A stretch of 64,000 nt of DNA from Bradyrhizobium mercantei. GTDB lineage: Bacteria > Pseudomonadota > Alphaproteobacteria > Rhizobiales > Xanthobacteraceae. The translations under genes were made by a program, and so were the position numbers. Where the stretch lies: contig NZ_MKFI01000002.1 in assembly GCF_001982635.1 (NCBI RefSeq), positions 224,344 through 288,343 on the forward strand, given 5' to 3'. A model generated the notes under the pieces. It had not been told where the DNA came from, did no database searches, and saw only the letters and a program-made list of their open reading frames with translations. Shown here in pieces: positions 8,311 through 21,683 of this stretch (the stretch's first letter is position 1; each line of letters begins with the position of its first letter).

Positions 8311-9651
8311 TTAGTCGCGGCTGACGCGCCAGATCGTGCCGTTGCCGTCTTCGGAGACCAGCAGCGCGCCGTCGCGCGCCACGGTTACGCCGACCGGACG
8401 GCCCCAGACCTCGTTGTCACCGAGGACAAAGCCGGTGACGAAGTCCTCGTACTCGCCGGTCGGCACGCCGTCCCTCAACCTGATGCGAATGACCTTGTAG
8501 CCGGTGCGCTTCGACCGATTCCAGGAGCCATGTTCGGCGGCAAAGGCATCGCCGCGATACTCCGCCGGAAAACTGCTGCCGGTGTAGAAGGTCAGGCCGA
8601 GCGAGGCAGAGTGCGCCTGCAACAGCACGTCGGGGACCGTCACCTTGTCCTTCAGATCGGGCCGCTCGCCGGCATGCGCTGGGTCTTCGTTGGCGCCGAT
8701 ATAGTACCAGGGCCAGCCGTAGAACGCGCCTTCGCGAATCCGCGTCACATAGTCAGGCACGAGGTTGTCGCCGCGGCCGTCGCGCTCGTTGGTCGAACAC
8801 CACGGCGTGCCGCTACCGGGCTGGATCGCAAGCCCCACGCAGTTGCGGATCCCGGTGGCGAACAGCTTCTGGTTCTTGCCGTCGGGATCGAAGGCGAGCA
8901 CGGCGGCGCGATCGGTCTCGGCTCCCCAGGCTGCGCCAAGCGCATGGTCGCGGCTCCATGCCTCGATGCCACCGGGCGGCTGGCCCAGCCCCTCGCCTGC
9001 GTTGCCGGCGGAGCCGACCGACACCAGCATCCGCTTGTTGTCCGGTGTGAACACGATGTCGCGGGTCGAATGGCCGTAGCCGTGCGGCAGGTTGGCGACG
9101 ATCGTCTCAGGCTTTCCCTGTGCCTTGAGATCGCCGTTGCTGTAGGCAAAGCGCACGACGCTGTCTGTGTTGGCGACATAGAGCCATTGCGGATTATCGC
9201 CGCTCGGGAAGAACGCGACGCCGAACGGCCGATTTAGTCCGGTTGCGTAGATTTCATTGGCAAAACCCTTGGCACCACCGGCGCCGCGCAGGACGCGGAT
9301 GCGGCCGGGGCCGGTTTCCACGACGATGATGTCGCCATTGGGAGCGGTCCGGATGATCCGCGGTCCGCTCAATCCGCTCGCGAACAGCTCGATCTTGAAC
9401 CCCGCCGGCACCTGCGGCACTACGGAGGCGGGTCGCTGCACGACGCGCGATGAATTGCTGCTGGAGGCCGTCGCCCCCGGCTTCGGCAGGTCTTGCGGTG
9501 TGATCAGACGCACCGTGCCCGGTCTGTCGCGCTGCCAGTCGCCGAACGCTTCCGTGCCTTTCAGGACCGGCTCGGCCGCAGCGCCCGTGATGCCGATCGC
9601 TGCGAGGAGGATAACCGACAGACCTGCGCCGGCCAGATTTGTCTTGGGCAT
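8311..9651 (-). CDS. sorbosone/PQQ-dependent sugar dehydrogenase-like secreted protein
   Basis: 446 residues. A Sec signal peptide (LAGAGLSVILLAAIGITGAAA) is followed by a Ser-rich linker and a six-bladed beta-propeller typical of the L-sorbosone / glucose dehydrogenase superfamily: GLSGPRIIRTAPNGDIIVVE, GLNRPFGVAF, GYGHSTRDIVFTPD, GIRNCVGLAIQP, EGAFYGWPWYYIGA, DGALLVSEDGNGTIWRV. The periplasmic enzyme would oxidise an aldose or sugar aldehyde with PQQ. The substrate is not predictable, and cofactor ligands were not checked one by one. Confidence 0.85.
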   Translation of the reverse strand: MPKTNLAGAGLSVILLAAIGITGAAAEPVLKGTEAFGDWQRDRPGTVRLITPQDLPKPGATASSSNSSRVVQRPASVVPQVPAGFKIELFASGLSGPRIIRTAPNGDIIVVETGPGRIRVLRGAGGAKGFANEIYATGLNRPFGVAFFPSGDNPQWLYVANTDSVVRFAYSNGDLKAQGKPETIVANLPHGYGHSTRDIVFTPDNKRMLVSVGSAGNAGEGLGQPPGGIEAWSRDHALGAAWGAETDRAAVLAFDPDGKNQKLFATGIRNCVGLAIQPGSGTPWCSTNERDGRGDNLVPDYVTRIREGAFYGWPWYYIGANEDPAHAGERPDLKDKVTVPDVLLQAHSASLGLTFYTGSSFPAEYRGDAFAAEHGSWNRSKRTGYKVIRIRLRDGVPTGEYEDFVTGFVLGDNEVWGRPVGVTVARDGALLVSEDGNGTIWRVSRD

Positions 9652-9793
9652 ATGCTCCTCGCGCGATGTCCCTGTCAGTTGCAGAGTTCATAGCGCGGTT
9701 CGACCGCCGGCCGCGGTCACAATGTCGTCTGCCTCGTTGTCGTTGGAGGCGCTGCGTGTCGGATCGAGGGCCCGATGATCGATCTGCGCCGGA

Positions 9794-11290
9794 TCAAACC
9801 CTGGAACTGACCATCGGCTTGCGCTCGGCCGCCGCCGACAGGTCGCGATAGGCCGCGGCTTCTCCAACCAGCGCCTTGAGAGGAACCGTGAGCCGGCAGA
9901 TCAGGCCCTCGGCGCGCCAATCGAAATCGGCCTGGCCGCCGAGCTGGGTCTCGATGCTGGCGATGACGCTACGGGTACCAAAACCCTTCTGCTTCGGCTT
10001 GGTCACCGGAGGCCCGCCGGATTCCACCCAGGCCAGGATCAACGCGTCGTCCTGTACTTCCCAGGTGATGGCGAGCCGGCCCGGCAGTACCGACAGGCTG
10101 CCGTATTTGGCCGAGTTGGTGACGAGCTCATGCAGCGCCAGTGCCAGCGTCTGCGCGGTCGCGGGCTGCAACTGCACCTCCGCGCCCTCAATCTGGATCT
10201 GCCCGGCCTCGGAATACGGCGCGATCTCCTCGGTCACCAGCCGCCGGATTTCCGCGCCCTGCCAGCTCGACAGCGACAGCACGGTGTGGACGCGCGCCAG
10301 CGCCGTGATGCGGCCCTCGACCGCCCGCACATAAGCAGTGACGTTCTGCGCACGCGTCAGCCGCACGATCGATTGCGCGAGTGCGAGCGCATTCTTGGCG
10401 CGATGATCGACCTCGCGGGTCAGGAGACTCTGCCGCTCCTCGGCCTTCTTGCGATCGGTGATGTCGACGGTGACGCCGCTGACCCGCACCACCCTGCCGT
10501 TCCTGTCGCTGGTGGCGGCGGCCGTGCCGACGCACCAGCGGATCTCGCCGTCCGGCCGGACGACGCGGAATTCGGCCTCATAAGATGTGTGGCCGTTGCC
10601 GAAGCCGGTCCAGCCCTGCCGGAGTTGCTCGACATCATCAGGGTGAAACAGCGCCTGGATATTGTCTGAAGTCAGCGCGAAGGATTTCGGGTCGACGCCG
10701 AAGATCTTGTACTGCCCCTCGTCCCACATCCAGTCGCCGTTGACCCAATCCCAATCCCACGAGCCCATCTTGCCCGCGGCAATCGCCATGCTGCGGCGCG
10801 CCTCGCTCTCGACCAGCCGCGTCGTCGACTGCTCGAGCTCGGCGGTGCGGGCGCGCACCCGGTCCTCGAGCTCGGCATTGAGGCGTTCGAGCTGCCGTGT
10901 CTTGCGGTAGAGCTCGGCGAACACGCGGATCTTTGCGCGCAACACTTCCGGGACGACCGGCACCGGGACGTAGTCGACCGCGCCCATCTCATAGCCGCGC
11001 AGCCGGTCGATGTCGCTGACTTGAATGGCCGAGATGAAGATCATCGCGGTCTTTTGGAAGCGCGGATGCTCCCGGATCATCGCCGCGAGCTCGAAGCCGT
11101 CGAGCTCGGGCATGCAGACGTCGACCAGGATGACCGCGACTTCGTTCTTGAGCAGGAACTCGAGCGCCTCGCGGCCCGACGATGCCGCGACGAGCGTTTC
11201 ACCGAGCTCCTTCAGGATGACCTCATAGGCCAGCAGCTTAGCCGGCTGGTCGTCGACCAGAAGGATGTTTACCTTTTCGTGGTCCATCAT
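9794..11290 (-). CDS. response regulator-PAS-HWE histidine kinase
   Basis: 498 residues. A receiver domain (about 1-125: LLVDDQPAK acidic pair, phosphoacceptor in ILVDVCMPELDG) is joined by a coiled coil to a PAS fold (about 165-285) and an HWE kinase (REVDHRAKNALALAQSIVRL with the phospho-His, N-box HELVTNSAKYGS, and the family-defining W-x-E in AWVESGG, then GFGTR). In the receiver, the conserved Lys of the usual KP motif is replaced by Val (DYVPVPVVPE), so its phosphorylation switch may be atypical. It starts 14 bases after the giant HAMP kinase stop on the same strand and is probably cotranscribed. HWE-type kinases often feed the general stress response in this class, which fits the EcfG-type promoter nearby. 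Confidence 0.9.
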   Translation of the reverse strand: MMDHEKVNILLVDDQPAKLLAYEVILKELGETLVAASSGREALEFLLKNEVAVILVDVCMPELDGFELAAMIREHPRFQKTAMIFISAIQVSDIDRLRGYEMGAVDYVPVPVVPEVLRAKIRVFAELYRKTRQLERLNAELEDRVRARTAELEQSTTRLVESEARRSMAIAAGKMGSWDWDWVNGDWMWDEGQYKIFGVDPKSFALTSDNIQALFHPDDVEQLRQGWTGFGNGHTSYEAEFRVVRPDGEIRWCVGTAAATSDRNGRVVRVSGVTVDITDRKKAEERQSLLTREVDHRAKNALALAQSIVRLTRAQNVTAYVRAVEGRITALARVHTVLSLSSWQGAEIRRLVTEEIAPYSEAGQIQIEGAEVQLQPATAQTLALALHELVTNSAKYGSLSVLPGRLAITWEVQDDALILAWVESGGPPVTKPKQKGFGTRSVIASIETQLGGQADFDWRAEGLICRLTVPLKALVGEAAAYRDLSAAAERKPMVSSRV

Positions 11291-11303
11291 GTTCGATCGC
11301 CGA

Positions 11304-17594
<6,291 letters not shown>

Positions 17595-17830
17595 GGAATT
17601 TCCCCTACGCGCTGGCAACGAATCCAGGGACTCGGAAAAGCCAGTGTGACCATAAGAATGACTGCCCTTGATCTATTCAAGCGGGAAAACGCCAAAACCG
17701 CGATTTGTGACGCAAACCGAGTACCTTAATCGCGAGTGGAACCAAAAGTTCCCACGTGCATTGGAACTTTTTGGCTGACGGCGCAAACCGTTCGTATTGC
17801 TTGGTCCCCGCGGGCACGCGTGGTCTCATT

Positions 17831-17855
17831 GGAACATTGGCCTCGCCGGAACGTT
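17831..17855 (+). promoter_or_regulatory. sigma-EcfG-type promoter
   Basis: GGAAC at 17831-17835, exactly 16 bases, then CGTT at 17852-17855. This matches the general stress response consensus of alphaproteobacteria (GGAAC-N16/17-CGTT). It lies 22 bases before the ATG at 17878, giving a short leader. Confidence 0.6.
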
Positions 17856-17877
17856 CCGGCCGTTGGCAGGATTGGTG

Positions 17878-19866
17878 ATGGTTAAGAAATCAGACCAGCT
17901 CAAGCGGGGCATCTTCGAGAGCGAGCGCAGGTTCCGGCTGTTAGCCGGAGGGGCAGTCGACTATGCGATTTGCACCCTCGCCCCCGATGGGCGGGTGATC
18001 CACTGGAACAAGGGCGCCGAGCGCATCACCGGCTATCCGGCCAGGGCAATCCTCGGCCAACACTTCTCGATCTTCTACCTCGAAGAGGATCGCGCATCGG
18101 GGCTTCCCGCCAAGGCGTTGCAGATGGCGCGGAAGGAAAAGCACGCTGTCGCTGAGGGCTGGTGCGTCCGCAGGGACGGATCGCAATTCTATGCCTCTGT
18201 GGTCATCGATCCAATCTACGAGAAGCGCAGGCTCGTCGGCTATGCGATGGTCACCCGCGATATCACCGAGCGCCGGCAGGCGCGTGCCGATCTCGATGCC
18301 AGCGAAAGCCAGTTCCGCCTGCTGGTCGGCAATGTCACCGACTATGCGCTGTACATGCTGACGCCTGCCGGCATCGTCGCCAACTGGAACGCCGGCGGCG
18401 AGCGCATCAAGGGCTATTCGCCAAGCGAAATCATCGGCCAGAGCTTTGCGCGGTTCTATACGCCCGCCGATCAGGCCGCGGGCAAGCCGGCCCGCGCCCT
18501 CAAGATCGCGGAAGAGACCGGGCACTACGAGGAGGATGGTTGGCGGGTCCGCAAGGACGGCTCGTTCTTCTGGGCCAGCGTGGTGATCGATCCGATCCGC
18601 GACAGCGACGGCAGCCTGGTCGGATTCGCCAAGATCACGCGGGACATTACCGAACGGCGCGAGGCGCAGCGGAAGCTCGAACTGGTGCAACGACAACTGG
18701 CGGAATCGCAGAAGATGGATGCGCTCGGCCAATTGACCGGCGGCGTCGCGCACGACTTCAACAATCTCCTGATGATCATTTCGGGCAATCTGCACCGCAT
18801 CAGGCGCGAGGTGACGAGCGAGCGCGGCCGGCTTGCAATGAGCGCGATCGAAACCGCATCGGAACGCGCAGCGTCCCTGACCAGCCAGCTTCTCACCTTC
18901 GCACGCCGGCAGAGCGTCAACCCCCAGGCTATCGAGGTCACCGAGAGGATCACGGCGTTGCGCGCGGTCTTGACCAGTGCGCTGGGCGGCCTGGTCAGGC
19001 TCGACGTGGACGTCCCCTCCGATATCTGGCCGGTCTTCGTCGACCCGACGGAATTTGAGACGGCGCTGATCAACCTCGTCATCAATGCGCGGGATGCGAT
19101 GACTGACGGCGGCACGCTGACCATTGCGGCGCGCAACGTTCCCGCCGAAGCCCAGGTGGCCGTCAGCGTGACCGACACCGGCGAAGGCATTCCCGACGAT
19201 GTGCTGAGCAAGGTCTTCGACCCGTTCTTCACCACAAAGCCGGTCGGCAAAGGGACCGGCCTCGGGCTGTCCCAGGTCCACGGTTTCGCTCATCAAGCCG
19301 ATGGCCGGGTCGAGATCGCAAGCGCACTCGGCAAGGGCACGACGGTCAGCATTTATCTGCCGCGCGGGACCGCCGCAGCAAAGCCCACGGCTGCCGGCCA
19401 TAGCGTGGGCGGCTCCGCGACCGTTCTGCTGATCGAGGACAATCCTGCCGTCGCCGATGCAAGCATCGGCCTGCTCGAACAACTCGGCTACACCGTACGC
19501 TGGGCGTCCAACGCAGAGGCCGCCTTATCGGAAGTCGACGCGAACGGGATCGATGTGGTGTTCAGTGACATCGTCATGCCCGGCCGGATGGACGGGTTGA
19601 AGCTGGCGCGCGCGATCCGGGAGAGGAAGCCCGACCTGCCTATCCTGCTGACGACCGGCTACAGCGAGAGTGCGCGCGACGCGAGGTCGGACTTTCCGGT
19701 CCTGCGCAAGCCATACCACATTCAAGACCTCAGCCGCGAACTCTCGAAGCTGACGGCGCACGGTCCGGGCGGGGTGACGAACAGTCCGTCCGCTGACGCG
19801 CCGCGCGAGTTCGATGCCGCCGATCATGATCGGGCGACCAGGCCAAAGGCCAAAGCGCGCTCCTAA
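17878..19866 (+). CDS. PAS-PAS sensor hybrid histidine kinase with C-terminal receiver
   Basis: 662 residues from the ATG at 17878; the frame is open to 17797, but an EcfG-type promoter at 17831-17855 sits inside that extension, which argues for the later start. There are two tandem PAS domains, each ending in a PAC segment with DITERR (about residues 20-135 and 145-262), a HisKA H-box VAHDFNNLLMIISGN, HATPase boxes NLVINARDAM, DTGEGIPDD and GTGLGLSQVHG, and a receiver with LLIEDNPAVAD, phosphoacceptor VVFSDIVMPGRMDG and VLRKPY. It is soluble and likely redox or ligand sensing. It is divergent from the giant HAMP kinase. The promoter suggests induction in stress or stationary phase. Confidence 0.92.
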   Translation: MVKKSDQLKRGIFESERRFRLLAGGAVDYAICTLAPDGRVIHWNKGAERITGYPARAILGQHFSIFYLEEDRASGLPAKALQMARKEKHAVAEGWCVRRDGSQFYASVVIDPIYEKRRLVGYAMVTRDITERRQARADLDASESQFRLLVGNVTDYALYMLTPAGIVANWNAGGERIKGYSPSEIIGQSFARFYTPADQAAGKPARALKIAEETGHYEEDGWRVRKDGSFFWASVVIDPIRDSDGSLVGFAKITRDITERREAQRKLELVQRQLAESQKMDALGQLTGGVAHDFNNLLMIISGNLHRIRREVTSERGRLAMSAIETASERAASLTSQLLTFARRQSVNPQAIEVTERITALRAVLTSALGGLVRLDVDVPSDIWPVFVDPTEFETALINLVINARDAMTDGGTLTIAARNVPAEAQVAVSVTDTGEGIPDDVLSKVFDPFFTTKPVGKGTGLGLSQVHGFAHQADGRVEIASALGKGTTVSIYLPRGTAAAKPTAAGHSVGGSATVLLIEDNPAVADASIGLLEQLGYTVRWASNAEAALSEVDANGIDVVFSDIVMPGRMDGLKLARAIRERKPDLPILLTTGYSESARDARSDFPVLRKPYHIQDLSRELSKLTAHGPGGVTNSPSADAPREFDAADHDRATRPKAKARS

Positions 19867-19879
19867 TTCACTCCAAAGG

Positions 19880-20098
19880 TCAGCGGTCCGCAGGCCAGCT
19901 TCGCCGCACCAGCAGGATCCGCTCGATGCGGCTGCATTGTTCGCAGCGGTATTGAAGGATGTCCCTGCCCTCGCTGCCCGGAGAGCTGCTCTCAAGCCGC
20001 ATCGTCCTGATGCAGCTGATGCAGGAGATCAGCGTCAGCAGCGGACTGCGATCGTCATTCATCGATGCCCGCGGTGGCGCGGTCGGATCGGCGATCAT
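19880..20098 (-). CDS. small CxxC...CxxC zinc-ribbon-like protein
   Basis: About 72 residues; the start is uncertain (ATG at 20098 or 20062, or GTG at 20131; none has a good ribosome site). The C-terminal half reads LISCISCIRTMRLESS, a spacer, then YRCEQCSRIERILLV: two CxxC pairs about 28 residues apart with the MRL pattern seen in many small zinc-ribbon proteins of Bradyrhizobium. It is convergent with the PAS kinase, whose stop lies 14 bases from this stop. Metal binding is inferred. Confidence 0.5.
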   Translation of the reverse strand: MIADPTAPPRASMNDDRSPLLTLISCISCIRTMRLESSSPGSEGRDILQYRCEQCSRIERILLVRRSWPADR

Positions 20099-20212
20099 GG
20101 CGCTGGGCGATGCTAAGGTGTTGGCTCTCACTCCAAGAAAATGCCGATCCTGCGGATCGGGTTCCAGCCTGGAAACCTGATTTGGCGACCGACGGCGATC
20201 GGCCGGTCCGCC

Positions 20213-20518
20213 TTATACCCTGGCGCTGCTTTGGCTGGGCTTCGGCTTCGCCTTGTCCAATTTGACCTTCGGACCGGCGCGGTCCTCGTAGCTTCGGCTC
20301 AACCGCTCCCGAACCGTCGGCAAACGCTCGCCGCCGCCGGCGGCCTTCCAGCGCCCGATCAGTTCTGTCACCTCGGCGCGCATCGCCATCAGCCGGTATG
20401 ACGCTTCGCTGCAATCGAGGTCGCGGTTGACCTGATCGCGGATCGACGCCTCGACGAGCGTCATCTCGGCTCGCAAGGTGCTGATCTTCCGGCGAATTTC
20501 ATTGATTTTGTTGTCCAT
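20213..20518 (-). CDS. small conserved hypothetical protein, helical
   Basis: 101 residues. The N-terminal half is strongly heptad-like (KINEIRRKISTLRAEMTLVEASIRD, then RLMAMRAEVTELIGRWKAA), suggesting a coiled coil, and the tail is Lys/Pro-rich (KVKLDKAKPKPSQ). No named family recognised. It is divergent from a DUF3072-like gene, and a perfect LexA-type box lies 10-24 bases upstream of its start, so it may be damage-inducible or simply neighbour the operator. Confidence 0.68.
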   Translation of the reverse strand: MDNKINEIRRKISTLRAEMTLVEASIRDQVNRDLDCSEASYRLMAMRAEVTELIGRWKAAGGGERLPTVRERLSRSYEDRAGPKVKLDKAKPKPSQSSARV

Positions 20519-20527
20519 GGCTTGTTA

Positions 20528-20542
20528 GAACAAAAATAGAAC
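20528..20542. promoter_or_regulatory. LexA (SOS) box of alphaproteobacterial type
   Basis: GAAC, seven bases, GAAC (equivalently GTTC-N7-GTTC on the other strand), the established LexA target of alphaproteobacteria. It lies between two divergent small genes, 10 bases from one start and 37 from the other. Confidence 0.6.
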
Positions 20543-20579
20543 ATATTGTCAAGTCACGATCCGGCAAGCGAGGTGAGCT

Positions 20580-20780
20580 ATGAGCATGGCAGCGGTGAGA
20601 TTTGGCGGGGTTGCGGAGCACTTTGGCGGGCTGATGACCCGCTCCCAGGCGCTGCGGTTGAGGAGCCTTGCCGAGGAGGCCTACCAGCCCAACCAGTACG
20701 CGCGTGACCTGACGTCCGAGGAAGCCCAGCGACGCATCGATGCCCTGAAGGCTGAGATCGCGCTGGCGGACTCTTTCTGA
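20580..20780 (+). CDS. DUF3072-like small protein
   Basis: 66 residues from the ATG at 20580, with GAGGTGA just upstream. The core (MTRSQALRLRSLAEEAYQP, then LTSEEAQRRIDALKAEIAL) matches the DUF3072 pattern: a helix beginning T-x-x-Q-A, an acidic turn, and a second helix containing EA-x-x-RIDALK. The function of DUF3072 is unknown. The LexA box at 20528 sits at a plausible promoter position for this gene. Confidence 0.7.
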   Translation: MSMAAVRFGGVAEHFGGLMTRSQALRLRSLAEEAYQPNQYARDLTSEEAQRRIDALKAEIALADSF

Positions 20781-20886
20781 ACCGCCGACCCCGGCCGGGC
20801 CGGACACCCCCTTAAGGCTTTGATATAGCGGCGCAGCTAGTTCTGTTCCTGTTATTGCTGCTTTGTGCCTTTTGGGGGAGCCTGAC

Positions 20887-21141
20887 GTGCTGGAGCTGGA
20901 GAAGCGATCGCCGCTTGCGTTCCCGATCACGCTGAAAGACGGCCGGACGCTCGCGACCGTTGGCGACGCCGCGGACTATCTGTCCGCCCTGAACGTGGAT
21001 CAGCGCGATCGCAGCTACTGGAAGACGGCGATCATGATGTTCAACAACGCGATGCGCGAACCGAGCTATCTCAGGATCGCGACCATGAACCTGCGCTCTG
21101 CCCTTGTGTATGACCGCCTCGTCGACGATGTCGGCCACTGA
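20887..21141 (+). CDS. DUF982-like small protein
   Basis: 84 residues from the GTG at 20887, chosen because GGGGGAG precedes it by six bases. It has TLKDGRTLATVGDAADYLSAL followed by a helical segment rich in Arg and Met, and resembles the protein encoded at 21314-21571 on the opposite strand (shared TLATVG and helix pattern). Both look like members of the rhizobial DUF982 family, of unknown function. Assignment is by pattern, not by search. Confidence 0.6.
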   Translation: MLELEKRSPLAFPITLKDGRTLATVGDAADYLSALNVDQRDRSYWKTAIMMFNNAMREPSYLRIATMNLRSALVYDRLVDDVGH

Positions 21142-21266
21142 TTGTGGTGTAGCGGCTACAGCCGAATCGACGGTGGTTGCGTAAGGCGCTGTCCGTTATG
21201 GCCGCAAACAAGGTAACGGCGGTACACGCGACGGCTGGATGCGCATTGCGCTTCGGCCGCACTTTC

Positions 21267-21303
21267 GGGCCGCCTTGGAGGGCAAGGCGGCCCATTTCTT
21301 TTT
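21267..21303 (+). terminator. Rho-independent terminator
   Basis: A perfect 10-bp stem, GGGCCGCCTT / AAGGCGGCCC, followed by ATTTCTTTTT. It lies between the two convergent DUF982-like genes and most likely ends the + strand one. Confidence 0.8.
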
Positions 21304-21313
21304 CAATTCGTTT

Positions 21314-21571
21314 TCAAAGCAATTTTGCGCGGACGAACAGCGTCCGCAACGCGTTGGTTGCCTGCACGGTCAGCATGGCATTCCCGGCCGCGCGCTCCAG
21401 CGCAACAAGGGCGTCGTCGTGCAGGGAGCGGAACTCCATCCATTCGACGGCGCTGAGATTGCTGATGAAGCGGTAGGCCTGGCCGACGGTCGCAAGCGTC
21501 ACCGTCTCGCCGTTCAGCCGCACCTTGAACGTCGCCTTCAGCGGCGTGTCGGATTTGGATACGTCTCCCAT
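21314..21571 (-). CDS. DUF982-like small protein
   Basis: 85 residues. The central TLATVGQAYRFISNLSAVEW and the following helices (DDALVALERAAGNAMLTVQATNAL) align with the protein encoded at 20887-21141, and the overall beta-beta-alpha-alpha pattern fits DUF982. The two genes converge on a shared terminator, so they are probably an old duplication in inverted orientation. Function unknown. Confidence 0.62.
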   Translation of the reverse strand: MGDVSKSDTPLKATFKVRLNGETVTLATVGQAYRFISNLSAVEWMEFRSLHDDALVALERAAGNAMLTVQATNALRTLFVRAKLL

Positions 21572-21683
21572 GGCGCGGTTGTGCTCCGCGCCGCGTTAAT
21601 GTCAATCTAATTTCTCTGCGCCCGCGCAGCTGCGCCAGCCCCGCTGAATCGCATTGTCTGTTAGCGTTTCGTGGGGGTGATTC

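Noticed and set aside
17738..17762. A second EcfG-like site, GGAAC-N16-CATT, upstream of the PAS kinase
   Set aside because: The -10 differs from CGTT and it lies too far from the start. The perfect site at 17831 is better.
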